Shown: positions 43,572 through 55,979 of the stretch, one piece after another
How the letters are laid out: each line of letters starts with the position of its first letter
How positions within the stretch are numbered: the stretch's first letter is position 1
Source: Syngnathus acus
Lineage: Eukaryota; Chordata; Actinopteri; Syngnathiformes; Syngnathidae
Direction of reading: 5' to 3'
Length of the DNA stretch: 64,000 nt
Assembly (NCBI RefSeq): GCF_901709675.1
Contig: NC_051087.1
Span: 14,194,067 to 14,258,066, forward strand
Translations under genes and position numbers: made by a program
The notes under the pieces: generated by a model
What the model saw: the letters and a program-made list of their open reading frames with translations, nothing else
Database searches by the model: none
Told to the model about the DNA's origin: nothing

Positions 43572-43916
43572 GACCGGCTGTTTTGTTGTGGAATCCAATT
43601 ATATGATCAATCAAACATCAATCAATCAGTCAAGGCACTCTACTTTAATTTCTACATTTTTTAGAACATTTCTTAAAAAGAAATCAAGATGTGAGGTTAT
43701 CCCAGTGACACACATATTACCCTAAGCCTCATGAACCTATTTGTTGAAGCATGCATTTGTTATAATTATTTTAAACCCGCCTTGATGGACTGAGTTAGGC
43801 ATAATGTAATATATAGTATTTCTTATTACTAGTTTTAAGGAATGTTTCTTTACAATAGTACTGTCTGTGTAGAGTATTAAATTGCGTATTATTTTTACAC
43901 ATTACCTTTAAGCCAT

Positions 43917-44053
43917 TTCAAACAAACAAACGAACAAACAAACAAACAAACAAACTAACAAATAAATAAATAAACACACAAACAAACTAACAAACAAACA
44001 AACTAACAAACAAACAAACAAACAAACAAACAAACAAACAAACAAACAAACAA
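43917..44053. repeat. (AAAC)n microsatellite
   Basis: About 30 AAAC units with a few AAAT and ACTAAC interruptions. The preceding 43572-43916 and the following 44054-44410 hold nothing recognised. Confidence 0.97.
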
Positions 44054-44414
44054 ACTATTTACAATAATTGCTTCAATAAAGGCTTTGACATTGAAGATAT
44101 AAATGAAGTTACAAAATTCTCATCCATAGCTGGTAAAGTTAACTTGTATTGAGGATTTGAATATAATATGGGGCTCTGGCGTATGTCTGAGTGTGAACCT
44201 GTCCCACGCTGCCGACACGTCAGCAACCAGATTTTTTTTGTCATACAGTTTATTGCACGAGTGACAAGACATTTTTAGTTAAAATTGAAAGATATCTACA
44301 TATGTACTGCATTATATAAAGATGCCTTAGCCCTTGCTATTTCATCCCAACTCCTTCCTGGGAGTGAAGCACTTCAGCATTTTTCTGACCAGCTTTACTC
44401 ATAATACCATGTAG

Positions 44415-44500
44415 ACCAGTGATCATCAGCTGGCGGATTCGGCCTGTGAGCTAACCATCCAATCCAGCCCGCGATTGGATTTCATAATTATGAGGATCCA
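44415..44500. mobile_element. hAT-like terminal fragment
   Basis: CCAGTGATCATCAGCTGGCG followed by CAATCCAGCCCGCGATTGG resembles the outer part of hAT-derived repeats. Only one end is seen. Confidence 0.4.
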
Positions 44501-44559
44501 TGAGGGGTTGGAAAGGCTTCCACTCTAGAGTTGCGCACAGTGAGAAGCACACTTATTGC

Positions 44560-45140
44560 CTCCCATCTTAGCGCCTGTACATTGAAGTTCAACCCGGTGG
44601 ATGAGAGTGTCGCCTCCCACCATCATCAGATGGGGGACTGGTCTTGACTGTTATTTGTGCCTATGCAGCAAACGACAGTTCAGAGTATTGGTGGTTTGCT
44701 GACTCCGATGGTGGAGGGCAGATGGTGTTCTGACCTGGCAGACCCAAACGTATTGTGAGGGTCCACTGGTAATGTCTGGCAGTTTCAACTCCCACCTCCG
44801 GCAAAACTTTGCCACTGTCCCTGGAGAGGCTTGGGACATTGAGTCTGAGTGAACCATGTTCTGTGTCTCCATTGTTGAGGCAGGCAATCGGAACTGTGGT
44901 TCCTGTCATGGCAGCAATCCCCAAACCCGCTGTAAGGATGTCATCAAGCTGATGAAAGAGTCCTATCAGGCCTTGTACTGTGGCCTTTTGAAGCAGCTGA
45001 CTGGCTGGCCAAGTGGAAAGCAGCTTAACGGTCGTTGGAAAAACAAACTTGGGCGTAGGAGGAGTTCGGCGATGTAAAACGACTGACAGTGGCACTGAGG
45101 AAATTGTGGTCCACCATCTAGCCTCAGGAGAGGAAAGTAG
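44560..45140 (+). pseudogene. RTE-type LINE endonuclease/linker fragment
   Basis: Broken plus-strand frames hold pieces of an APE-type endonuclease end and linker: GSFNSHLRQNF-like at about 44780 and KLMKESYQALYCGLLKQLTG at about 44949. LRRGK-type linker residues lie at about 45120. It is heavily mutated with several stops. It is related to the fragment at 56530-56780. Confidence 0.5.
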
Positions 45141-45188
45141 TGCACAAATCTCCCCCCCGGGATCGCTCGATCTATCTATCTCTCTATA

Positions 45189-45952
45189 AGGGGTGTAACG
45201 ATTCATCAATACACATCGATTAATCGATATAATGCTCTACGATTTATTGGCATCGATGCTAAACGTAAACATCGATTTATATCGCCGTGTTTGACCTCGG
45301 ACATTAGACGCGACTTTATTTTGAAATCCAGTTCATTGTTGCTTGCTTCCTCTTTCCGGGAGCAGTACGCGGCGTGTTGTGTTGTGAGCAGAGCAGGCAC
45401 GTGAAAGGGGTGCCGACAACTACGCGGCTCCTGGGCTGGTGCTATGGCTAGTGTCCAAGAAGACGAGGAAATTCGCTCCCCTTTGGGCTTCAAGTCATTC
45501 GTTTGGAAGCACTTTGGATTCCAAAGAAAAGATGGCTCAACGGACAATTAAAATTATTGTAAATAAATAGTTCAGTAATGCACTTTAAAGTTAATGGTAT
45601 TACAAAAAAAGAAAGAATATTCATTTTTCTTTACTTATATGAGAAAAAATATAGGAATTTGATAAAGTTTAGTGTTAAAATAAGCACTTTGTATACTACA
45701 ATACTCTTGTAATTTCTTAAATAAAGAGTTTGCAGTACCTTGTTGACTTTGCGTATGAATTGTTATAAATCAGGATATTGTTCTATATTTTTTATTTAAA
45801 AAAAAAAAATAAAAATATCGATCGTGGAGCACTATATCGTGATGTATCGTGAATGAATCACAGCAGGCTTTAAGATATCGGCAAATATCGTATCGTGAGT
45901 CTTTGTATCGATATGATATCGTATCGTGACAAAACCCGCGATTTACACCCCT
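45189..45952 (+). mobile_element. hAT element with zf-BED relic, 764 bp
   Basis: The ends AGGGGTGTAACGATTCATC and GATTTACACCCCT are near complements, with ATCGAT/ATCGTG-rich subterminal repeats inside both. It sits in a TATC microsatellite, so the 8-bp duplication is blurred. It contains a short 5' piece of a transposase gene (45444-45551). Confidence 0.8.
45444..45551 (+). pseudogene. hAT transposase N-terminus (zf-BED start), 35 codons
   Basis: Reads MASVQEDEEIRSPLGFKSFV then WKHFGFQRKDGSTDN and a stop. SxVWKHFGF is the opening of a BED zinc finger as in ZBED-type hAT transposases. The zinc ligands and everything after are deleted. Confidence 0.75.
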
Positions 45953-46245
<293 letters not shown>

Positions 46246-46311
46246 CTGTTGATTGCCGCTAATTGACGGTGTGGGTGTGGCTGTTTTTTGTTACTATATG
46301 TACTCTGTGAC

Positions 46312-46412
46312 TGGATGGCCAGTGTCGTTTGCCTTTCGGCCGATGCCAGCTGGAATACGCTCCAGCAACCCTGAGCAGGCTAACCTGTATTGACAATGGA
46401 TGGATGAATGGA
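46312..46412 (+). mobile_element. SINE tail fragment
   Basis: GCCGATGCCAGCTGGAATAC then GCTCCAGCAACCCTGAGCAGG and ATGGATGGATGAATGG: a diverged 3' part of the SINE type. Confidence 0.55.
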
Positions 46413-46659
46413 CATAAACAAGCAAGGAGAAAAGGGAAACAATATCAGCAAAAAATATACAATGTGAACAACGGCGGGTACATATTTCATGTGGATGTAT
46501 GGACAGTATGTGTACACAAACACATAATATATATACACTCACATGCACATAGACCAGACATGGGCAAACTACGGCCCGCGGGCCACATCCGGCCCACGGG
46601 GCCGTTTAATCCGGCCCGCCAAACCTGAATAAATTGTATTATTAATTTTTCTTGGGGTC

Positions 46660-46977
46660 ATTTTAAAGTTAAAGTTAAAGTTAAAGTCCCAATGATCGTC
46701 ACACACACATCTGGGTGTGGTGAAATTTGTCCTCTGCATTTAACCCATCCCCGTGTGATTTTAATCCATCCCCTGGGGGAGAGGAGAGCAGTGAGCAGCA
46801 GCGGTGCCGCGCTCGGGAATCAGTTGGTGATCTAACCCCCCAATTCCAACCCTTAATGCTGAGTGCCAAGCAGGGAGGCAATGGGTCCCATTTTTATAGT
46901 CTTTGGTATGACCCGGCCGGGGTTTGAACCCACAACCTTCCAGTCTCAGGGCGGACACTCTACCACTAGGCCCTGCA
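46660..46977 (-). mobile_element. tRNA-derived SINE with TTTAAC-type tail
   Basis: The minus-strand head GGCCTAGTGGTAGAGTGTCC is A-box-like, and GTGGGTTCAAACCCCGG is the B box. It ends in (CTTTAA)n (46662-46690). This is a different SINE family from the GGCGGC type. Confidence 0.8.
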
Positions 46978-47217
46978 ATTACTATGTTTCCCCAGTAGAC
47001 GGGGAAGCGCCCGCCCGCGCATTTACTCCCGGGAGCCGTGTCGGAAAGCTCGGTGCACACTCACAAGTGCGTGTGCGTACTCAGTAGTACGTAGTAATTT
47101 CATCTATCAGTGCCGAATTTCGAGTGTAGGTTGTGACGTCAATATTCTCGTAATTCGCATGCTGAGTTTTCAGATACAGTTTTACGCTAATGCCACCCAC
47201 AAACCCCTTCCATTAAA

Positions 47218-47454
47218 ATGAGTGGCCCGAAGAAAAGAAAGGTGGACACTGAGTGCCGAATGTGAAAAAAGAGTGGACAATTTGGCTCGACCTACGTGTG
47301 TGAGAAGACGTTCAGCCACATGAACGTCAACAAAGCCCGTCACAGATCTAGGTTAACGGACCAACACCTCGGCTCTAGCCTAAGAATTACCACAACAAAT
47401 TTTACTCCAGACTATGATGCACTAGCAAAAAAGGGAAACCAACAATACTATTGA
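47218..47454 (+). pseudogene. hAT transposase, internally deleted
   Basis: ATG at 47218 opens MSGPKKRKVDTECRM, the usual start of GTF2IRD2/ZBED-like hAT transposases. A stop follows, then W-rich residues, then directly FSHMNVNKARHRSRLTDQHL and ...SLRITTTNFTPDYDALAKK, ending at the natural stop TGA 47452. That C-terminal block is the hAT dimerisation region. About 500 residues between are deleted. Confidence 0.8.
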
Positions 47455-48028
47455 TTTCTAAATTACTTTATTTAGATGTATTCTTTCACTGATTCTTCAA
47501 GATGATGTATTTGGTCAGAATGTTTGCCGTTGGATGTGATTTCGCCTCATTAGATAAACATACTTCATAAATCTGACCTGCAGGCGCGGAAGTGATGGAA
47601 AATGTTATTCATCATAACAGTGTCGTATTTAATAAGAATCACTGATAGTAGTTTTTTGGTGAAACTTTTTTTTAATGCTGTTAATAAATGCATTTGTTTT
47701 CAAAAAGCTTTTTTTAATTTCCATGCTTTAGTATCTACTAAAAGTAAAAACCTTTTATGCAATGACCTTTACATGTCATTTATATTACTTCACAGTCAAA
47801 CACTACATCCATCTGCTCCTGGTTCGGCCCCCCGGTCAAAATTTAGAACCCAATTCGGCCCGCAAGTCAAAACGTTTGCCCACCCCTGGCATAGACAAAG
47901 CAAAAAAAAAAAATAGATAGTTAAAATGGAAAAGCAATTTCACCTATATGTTCAAACCAGTGTTTTCAAAAACACTTATGTCCTTATGAGCTCCACAGCC
48001 ACTTATTCATAAACAGTCACCAATGTTT

Positions 48029-48700
48029 TGTCACGTATCCGTGCCTCCAGCACCATGGTCAGTGAATTTCCCCTTGCGCATATTGTTCACAGCCATGCCC
48101 CTATGACGCACATTGCTCACACCCTGCACTCAGTTCATTCTTCGTCAGTGACCTATACTCGAACAGTCAGTGGCAGTAAAGCGCCATTTAGTTGCCAACA
48201 GCCAGAAAATCCAAGAAAGAAGAAGAAGAACATTCTTTGTCAGTACGTCTGTGATGCTACCCATGTGCTCACTGTCTGTCCTCCGTCTGACTCCTGTTGC
48301 CTCTGCCCGTCTGTTTGCTCAACTTCCCTGAACGTTGCCTGGTACTACCTTTCTGCCTGTCCCTGACTACGCCTCTGCATGCCAGCACACTTGCTCTGCT
48401 ACTCTTTCCGCCAGGTCCGATCCGCTGCTCGATCCTGACCACAAACTTGTCTCGCTTTTGCACGGCTCAGCTACAATCGACGCCCGCTGGTTGAGTCACT
48501 CGTCAGCTCACTTCCTCCCTGCGAGCTCACGGCTGCAATCCAATGCTGGCCATCCGCAGCTCACGTTCTCGCTCCACTGTTGCATTTGCGCTACCAAAGC
48601 TCCTGACTCCCACGTCCTCGCTCCCGAACATCAATAAACTGAATCTCGTAATGCACTTGGTTTCCCTGTCCTGTCCCCTCTGTGAGCGTGTGCTCCTTCA
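48029..48700 (+). mobile_element. LTR-like sequence
   Basis: Starts TGTCACGTATCCG. ATCAATAAACTGAATCTCG lies at 48630-48648, followed by GCACTTGGTTTCCCTG, paralleling the U5 part of the other LTRs. The 3' boundary is not clear and no 5-bp duplication was seen. Confidence 0.5.
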
Positions 48701-48776
48701 TTGGTATTAATTATTGTGAAGGGATAAGGAATTATACAATACATTTGGTCAAATTACCTCTATTTATATTACTTTG

Positions 48777-49126
48777 GGCGGCTCGATGTAGCACTGGTTA
48801 GCAAGTCCACCTCACAGTTAGGAGGGTGCGGTTTCGATTCCACCTCCGGCCCTCCCCGTGTGGAGTTTGCATGTTCTCCCCGTGCCTGCATGGGTTTTCT
48901 CCGGGCACTCTGGTTTCCTCCCAAGTCCCATAAACATTGCTTGGTAGGCCCATTGAGCACTCCAAATTGTTCCTAGGTGTGAGTGCGAATGTTTGTTAGT
49001 TTCTGTTTGCCCTTTGATTAGCTGGCAACCAGTTCAGGGTGTCCCCAGCCTACTGCCTGATGACTGCTGGGATGCGCTCCAGCAGACTTGCGACCCCCAT
49101 GGGGACAAGTGGTATAGAAAATAGAT
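48777..49126 (+). mobile_element. tRNA-derived SINE, near full length
   Basis: Head GGCGGCTCGATGTAGCACTG, B-box-like GGTTTCGATTCC, the conserved GTTTGCATGTTCTCCCCG block and a tail ending GTATAGAAAATAGATG. Confidence 0.88.
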
Positions 49127-49343
49127 GAATATATTACTTTGACTAATTAATGATGTGACCTTAGTTAGGAAACGCAGTATAGATAATGAATGTATCGATA
49201 TTCATCTATGTGAAGACACTGATCATGTAAATGATTTGTCGCAATAATGATGAACACTGATAAAACAAGGAATATAAAAATCAATACGCAACAACTTATG
49301 TATTTATAGAGCCCTGCAAGTAGTTTAAAATGTTCACCTTTAC

Positions 49344-49675
49344 TGTCACGACTCGCCCCCGGTCAGTCTATTATGTGTAGGTTGTCATTAGTTCTGTCAG
49401 TGTCTGTGTGCTCGCCCCTCCCTACCTGTGTCTACTCTCAATCTATGTACTAATCACAGTCACCTGCCTCTCGTTACCTGTCGCGTATATAAGTCCTGTC
49501 TGCCTGTCACACCCTGATCGGATTGTTGTGGTCTCATGTCTTCTTGTTTCTAGTATCCGTTCTGTTCTGTTATTCATGTCCCTTGTCAAGCTTCTTATAG
49601 TCTGTCTTTTGAGTTCCCTCAATAAACCCTGGTCCAAGCTGCATTTGGTCGCCCAGCTCCATTCACTTCTTGACA
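49344..49675 (+). mobile_element. Solo LTR, Ty3/sushi-like, plus orientation
   Basis: TGTCACG...TTGACA flanked by the 5-bp duplication TTTAC (49339-49343, 49676-49680). A TATATAAGTCC box is at 49485-49495 and CAATAAACCCTGGTCCAAGC at 49619-49638. It is 332 bp, a clean recombination product of a former full element. Confidence 0.93.
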
Positions 49676-49836
49676 TTTACAGCATTCCTAGGACTTCACA
49701 ATGTCCCATCACTGTGAACTAATTTTAGAACAGCCTTATGGAGAATATATGTAGTCCTGGTTTACACAAAAACTATAATGGTGAACCCTTTTTGAAATCA
49801 TAGCTAAATCATTGGATTGGTTGATTAGATTGAGTG

Positions 49837-49840
<4 letters not shown>

Positions 49841-49873
<33 letters not shown>

Positions 49874-49986
49874 TTGAGTGCACTATATATATATATATAT
49901 TTAGATTGAGTGCAATATATATATATATATATTTAGATTGAGTGCACTATATATATACATATATATATATATATTTAGATTGAGTG

Positions 49987-50028
<42 letters not shown>

Positions 50029-50030
50029 GT
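49841..50030. repeat. (AT)n-based minisatellite
   Basis: Five AT runs separated by four copies of TAGATTGAGTGCA(C/A)TAT. This is a higher-order repeat of about 35-50 bp with variable AT length, able to form cruciforms. Confidence 0.93.
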
Positions 50031-50242
50031 AGGTGTAAATAATCACAAAAGCATTCCATAATACAGTCCACAATACAGTTTACAGCAACTCTGATGTCGT
50101 GGATGATGTTGAGCATAGTGCAACAAAAGTAAAAATTCACATCAGATGAAAAGTATTCTGACGGTTTGAACAGTATTGCTTTAATATTACAGGTTTCCTT
50201 TCTTTCAAACCTGGTATCTGGTCTATCTGTTGTCATGTAACA

Positions 50243-50800
50243 CAGTGGTCCCCAACCTTTTTTGCGCCACGGACCGGTTACATGTCAGAAATATTTTCGC
50301 GGACCGGCATTTATATAAATAAATAATACATTTATATAAATAAATAAATAATACATTTATAATAAATATATAAATACGATGAAATAAAATGATACGACTG
50401 ACAAAAACAAGTACAAATGACAAAAATAAAACTCACCATTACGTTGAATTAGTGGGAGCACTGAGTTTGTTTCTCAGAAACGAGCCGGTCCCATCTAGAC
50501 GTAATCGGAGACAATGACAACCGAAGTGATTAAGGTTTGTCTTTTATTGCAGGATGCTTGGTCTCCATGTGTTGAAGCAGTTTTGAATGCTTCATTGCCT
50601 GGTTAGTTAGCCTGTCGCCACATATTAGCTTTGCGGGCTCGACTGGGGAAACATGTCACGTGACCGGGACGAGTGTCTTGACCTGAATTAATTGATCGTC
50701 GATAATTATTATTATTTTTTTTTCTGTGCGGCTTGGCGGCCCGGTACCAAGTGACCCACGGACCGGTACCGGTCCGCGGCCCGGTGGTTGGGGACCACTG
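50243..50800. mobile_element. hAT-type non-autonomous element, 558 bp
   Basis: Ends CAGTGGTCCCCAACCTTTTT and GGTTGGGGACCACTG. Perfect 8-bp duplication ATGTAACA (50235-50242, 50801-50808). Subterminal CGGACCGG motifs are repeated. No transposase. Confidence 0.95.
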
Positions 50801-50824
50801 ATGTAACACATGGGATTTCAATTA

Positions 50825-52022
50825 CCGTAAATTTCGGACTATAAGCCGTGACTTTTTTCTCAAATTTTGAACCCTGTGGTTTATAGTCCAGTGCGGCTTA
50901 TATAGGATTTTTTTCCGTGATTTTTGTGATGACTTGATCACTTTTATACACTCGTAAAAAGGCTGTGGACCTGTTGTGCGGCACTGCTTTGCTGAGCGGA
51001 GGGATATGTGAGACGGTCACTAGGGAGAAAAGCGGTGTGTTGATCGCAAGTCCAGCCGCCAGGCAATTAGTGCCGTATAATCCACACAAAGAAGAGACAG
51101 AACGAGATCAAGACGGACATTACTGAAAGGAAGCTTTTATACACAAACCGTCATTATGGGGGCCAAAAGAAATGCACATTATACCGCTTTTAAGTTAAAG
51201 GCAGTCGATTTTGCCCATTGTTGATGACATCGTGTTGCATCACCCTTTTCTTTCTTTATTTCCCAGTCACATCTACTCTGGAGCTATACGTGTAGCTCGC
51301 TAGTTTAATGTAACTTAGCGCTCCGTGCATGAATAAAATGAGCATGAACAGACCCTCATCATGGAAAATGCTAGAAGAAATGCATAAAAGCGACGACAAA
51401 AGAGAGAGTGAGAGTGTGTGGCGAAGGGTCTCTAACGCTACTCCAATCGGACACCGAGGAGGAAGACTTCGATGGTTTCAGTGCACAGGAGGAAAATGAA
51501 GACGGCTCTTTTACTGGCTCTTTTTTTTACTTTTACTGGTATGTTTTTTAACCAGCCCTGTTAGTGCTGTGCTACCGTGTTGCTGCTGTGTTACCGCCGT
51601 GTCTCAGTGACTTTTACCGGTATGTTTTTTTATCCAGCCCTATTAGTGCTGTGTTACTTCCGTGTTGCTGCGATATTGCTGCCGCGTCACAGGCAGTGTT
51701 TGGAAAGAAATGTCAAGGTACGTTATTAAAACTTTAAAAAGGCTTTCTGTGTACCGTGTTTCTTTGTAAATAACTCGCGTGCACACTTCCGTGTTGCTGC
51801 GGTACTACTGCTGCGTCACAGGCTGAGTTTAGAAAGACAAGTTAAAGTATGTTATTAAAACTTTAAAAAGGCTTTCTGTGTACTGTCTGTCTTTGTAAAT
51901 AACTCGTGCGCACGTGCGGTTTATAGTCCGGTGCAGCTTATAAAAGAAAAAAACTAAAATATCCCCGAATTTTAGCTGGTGCGGTTTATAGTCCGGTGCG
52001 GCTTATAGTCCGAAAATTACGG
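50825..52022 (+). mobile_element. pogo-like element, 'ATAAGCCG' type, deletion derivative
   Basis: TA-flanked (50823-50824, 52023-52024). Left end CCGTAAATTTCGGACTATAAG; right end GCGGCTTATAGTCCGAAAATTACGG. It contains both extremes of the transposase gene, and its 3' part holds a roughly 190-bp sequence in two or more diverged tandem copies (about 51590-51935). Confidence 0.9.
51157..51500 (+). pseudogene. pogo-like transposase, only the two ends kept
   Basis: ATG at 51157 opens MGAKRNAHYTAFKLKAVDFA, the first helix of the Brinker-type domain (compare MAPKRNSYSAGYKLQVVKYA at 6719). After the deletion the acidic tail SDTEEEDFDGFSAQEEN appears at about 51449-51500. The catalytic domain is missing. 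Confidence 0.8.
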
Positions 52023-52099
52023 TAGATCCTTTCATTGAATTCGAACAATGAGAAGGCTTTTGTCAAAGAACTATGTGAGTGAATGGTTGTTTGTCTATA

Positions 52100-52195
52100 C
52101 TTGCCTTGGGATTGGCAGGCGACCAGTTCAGGGTGTCCCCCACCTACTGCCTGAAGTCAGTTGGGATAGGCTCGGGCATGCCTGCTACCCTCGTA
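52100..52195 (+). mobile_element. SINE tail fragment
   Basis: GGGATTGGCAGGCGACCAGT then TCAGGGTGTCCCCC and GGGATAGGCTCGGGCATGCC: the body-to-tail part of the GGCGGC-type SINE. The following 52196-53039 holds no recognised gene. Confidence 0.65.
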
Positions 52196-53869
52196 AGAAT
52201 AATTAGTTTGAAAGGTGAATGAAATGAGGAAAAAAAATTGGCTTTGTCACCCCAGATAGTTTTTCCCAGGTCAAAAGACTGGAGCAATTTAGGCCATTGT
52301 AGTGAAACTGTCTGCAATGTAATCAAGCATCCCTATTGCTGACCTTTTAGTGCTACATTGTACGTGTTCAGTTCAGTGGTGCCGAGAATGTTTTTCAAGG
52401 AAATCAGTCAACGAGTGTTCAGAGTGCCCTGGCTTGATTTTACCTGAGGCTTGTCTACTTGGGAAATATTGGTCACTCTATCTGTCTTGTTTTTGGAGAC
52501 TACTGTGTGTTTGACGTACAGGAGAAACGTTTGACTTTCTGTTGTAATTGGTCCAACCAACCCATGCAGTGTTTTTCATCTCGGATGCTAATGAATATGT
52601 ATTGAATGAGTGTTTTCTGATGTAAATGTTTTTCCTCTGTTCTACTTCAAATGCAGATTCAAATGCAACATCCATTTTGTGCTCAAAATAACCCCATTAG
52701 AGTCACACACCTAATTACGTTGTCTACATTTGCTGAAACAATTTTAAAATGGTGGAATGACATCCATTAGCTTTTTCTATTTATGGCTGCAAAAACATGC
52801 TGGCAATTATTACTAATACATTATAGATGTAGTTTATAGTTTTGGTTGATTTAAATTAATCACTTTTTTGGCCAGTCGTATTTATCCAACCAGTTGGTTT
52901 AAAGCAAAGTAAAGAAACTGATGTTGTTAGATTGGACTTCTTAATAATTAGATAGGTGACTTGCTAGACTGTTGTGACGCTGAGACCTTTCCTCCTGGCT
53001 CTGTATCTTCTTATGTATGACACCCTTGACACACTTATATGATGATGATGAAGATGAATTTTTATTCGTTTCAAACAGGCAAACCACACATAACCAATCA
53101 AATGAAGACACACACATTCAAAAGCACAAGCAAGGTGAAAGCCATTAAAACTATGACTCTATACAAACAACACATACAAACAGAAAACAATCCACTGTAC
53201 CAAATAGGTAGAGCCTACCTGTTTGAAAAGGAATGGAAAGAATTAAAATTTATTTAATCCCACCCCCTGTCAAATTTAAGACAAAAAATAAGATTTGCAG
53301 TTACCTCTAATAGCATTACTTTTCCCTATTGTTGTCTTTCCCGTGAATAACAATGAAGAAGAGAAGGAGAAAAGTAAAGAAAAAAAAATAATAGTCATAA
53401 AATAATAAAGTACCAAAAAAATATATATTCACCCACATACACATATACATACACATACATATACATACACACACACCTACATACACACATATATACATAC
53501 ATACGCATACACATGCAATAGTCATTTAAAGAAAATGCCATTAAATTATGAGATTTCAAGGAGTTCATAGCTCAGAAGTGTCAGTTCTTTAAATTTCTTT
53601 TTGAATATCACCAAACTTGAGCATTGTTTGAGATTTTGGCTCATGTTATTCCAGAGTTTAACGCCTGCAACGGAAATACAAAAGCTTTTCCTGGTTGATT
53701 TGTGTTTGGGCAGAATATATTTACTGTCATTATCTCTGAGTTTGTAGTCGCTGTTTTTTTAGATGAAAAAGCATTTGAATTCTTTTAGGCAAGCAATTTT
53801 GCTGCACTTTAAGCATAATTTGTGCAGTTTGAAAGTTTACCAAATCTTTGAATTTAAGAATTTGTGATT

Positions 53870-54141
53870 TTTTTTTTTTTATAACGTTTATTTCGAACAT
53901 TAAAGAAATACAGGAAAAAATAAAAATACAGAAAAATTATAACTCCATAGTACAATAGAACATAAAAGAAAAAAAGATATTGCATTATAATTTTCCTTTA
54001 TCGTAAAATCATATTTGTTCAAAAAGGGAGTAGAAGGAAGCCTAAGCTTATCTGATTCTACCCCATGTAACTACATGTTTCTATTTGATTCAGTCAAGAA
54101 TTTGTCCATAGTCAATATATTAAAGAAAAAAAAACATATAT

Positions 54142-54178
<37 letters not shown>

Positions 54179-54885
54179 TATATATTTTCTCATTAAAATA
54201 CAAAAGCAACTTAAACAACTTCACAGCATGTTACGGTATCCCGTCAATATTTTGTCCTTATACATTTTTTTAAACTTAGGTAAGGTACTACAGTTCTTTA
54301 ATTCTTCACTGCTGGTGTTCCATAATTCCACACCTCTAACTGTTATACAATGTAACTTTAAGTTTGTTCTCACCAAATCTTTTTTAAACATACGTGTTCC
54401 TCTTAAATAATGGGTACTTTCCCTCCACTCAAACAACCTCTGGATACTGTTTGGTAATTGATTATTTTTTATTTTGTACATGAGTTGGATGGTTTTAAAG
54501 TCGACTAGGTCGTTGTATTTCAGTGAGTTCAATTTAATAAAGAGAGGGTTAGATGGTTCTCTATAATCAGCATTATTTACAAGTCGTATTGCTTTTTTTT
54601 GAAGAATGAAGATTGGATCTGTGTTTGTTTTGTATGTATTGCCCCACACCTCCACACAGTACATAATGTATGGGAGTATGAAGGAGCAGTACAAGGAATA
54701 TAATGATGACTGATTTATAAGGTCTTTTACTTTATATAATACTGCTAGTGATTTTGAAATTTTTGATTTGATATACATTATATGTGGTTTCCAACTTAAT
54801 TTATTATCTATAAGCACTCCAAGAAATTTTACTTCATTTACTCTTTCTATTTCTATATTATTTATTGTAAGAATAAACAAATAGC
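53870..54885 (-). mobile_element. Inner L2-like LINE, 5'-truncated, with poly-A
   Basis: On the plus strand it begins with a run of 12 T (53869-53880), the poly-A tail of a minus-strand insertion. A 3' UTR with an AT repeat (54145-54178) and the C-terminal ORF follow. Both flanks are LINE sequence of another subfamily that together make one reading. Confidence 0.8.
54221..54880 (-). pseudogene. LINE ORF2 C-terminal part (inner element)
   Basis: An open minus-strand frame of 219 codons. It covers the RT thumb and following domain: VNEVKFLGVLIDNKLSWKPH, YCVEVWGNTYKTNTDPIFIL, QKKAIRLVNNADYREPSNPL, and the end VRGVELWNTSSEELKNCSTL. It has no stop and so is younger than its host LINE, but the catalytic RT motifs are truncated away. 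Confidence 0.9.
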
Positions 54886-54888
54886 AGG

Positions 54889-55563
54889 TTAGTATATGTT
54901 CAAGGCTTTATTTATAATTCCAATGGCCTTTTTTTGTAAATGCATGATTTGTCCGACTGAGCTTTTGTAGTTATTTCCCCATATCTCTGCGCAGTAGCTC
55001 AAGTATGGTGATATTAGAGAGCAATAAAATACATGCAGTGGTTTGTGGTTAAGAAAATATTTTGCCTTATACAGGATAGAGATATTTTTTGCCAGCTTGT
55101 TTTCAATGTATTTAATGTGATCTTTCCAATCGGTATGTTCATCTATAATTACAACAAGACATTTTATTTTCTGGATTCTTTCAATTATGGTTCCGTCTAT
55201 TTGTATTTGAACATCAGTTAGTTTTTGGTGGTTACCGAAAATCATAAGTTTAGTTTTGCACATGTTAAGTGTTAATTTATTGGAATCCAACCATGTTTTT
55301 ACTTTTTTCATTTCCGTATTCATCAAATTTAAAAGACCCTCCAGATTTTCCCCTGAGCCAAACATATTTGTATCATCAGCAAACAATCCCATTTTTAGAA
55401 GTTTTGAGACATTACATAGGTCATTGATGTAAAGATTAAACAGTTTGGGGCTCAAAACCGAACCCTGGGGGACACCACAGGGAATGTTTAAACATGAAGA
55501 TGTATGTTGACCCATTTTCACAAACTGCTGTCTGTTACTTATGTAACTTTTGACCCAACGCAA
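54889..55563 (-). pseudogene. LINE reverse transcriptase domain (outer element)
   Basis: An open minus-strand frame of 224 codons. It has the RT palm GVPQGSVLSPKLFNLYINDL, the catalytic box LFADDTNMF intact, WLDSNKLTLNMCKTKLMIFG and the thumb up to LQKKAIGIINKALNIY, where the inner LINE interrupts. Upstream (5') the frame continues with stops to about 55850. Confidence 0.92.
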
Positions 55564-55767
55564 AGCAATTCCTCTAATCTCATAATGTTCCAGTTTATTG
55601 GCTCAGATGTTGGGATCTATGGTGTCAAAAGCTTTTTTTAAGTCACTGAATATTCCGGCAGTGTATTTGTTATTGTCAAAAGAGTTTATCTCCTCTATTG
55701 TGTCAATTATTGCCATGGAAGTTGAATGTTTTTTCCTGAATCCATACTGGCTATCCGTTAATATGTT

Positions 55768-55979
55768 ATATTTTTGTATGAATGATTCAAGTCTGGCATC
55801 GAATAATTTTCCAATATTTTTGAAAATTGTGACATAATAGAAATGGGTTGGTAGTTTGTGAAAAGGTGCAAATCGGACCTTTTCACAAACTACCGACCCA
55901 TTTCTATTAAGTCACAATTTTCAAAAATATTAGAAAAATTATTCGATGCCAGACTTGAATCATTCATACAAAAATATAT
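55768..55979. repeat. Inverted repeat at the LINE 5' inversion
   Basis: Arms 55768-55866 and 55878-55979 are complementary over about 100 bp with a few differences, separated by 11 bp. Both arms encode the same RT segment, one on each strand. Confidence 0.92.

Larger units (their letters stand above)
46555..47888 (+). mobile_element. hAT element (ZBED/GTF2IRD2-like transposase), SINE inside
   Basis: The left end CAGACATGGGCAAACTACG and right end CGTTTGCCCACCCCTG are inverted. The 8-bp flanks ACATAGAC (46547-46554) and GCATAGAC (47889-47896) differ at one position. The element carries the two extremes of a transposase gene (47218-47454). A SINE (46660-46977) interrupts its left part. Confidence 0.88.
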
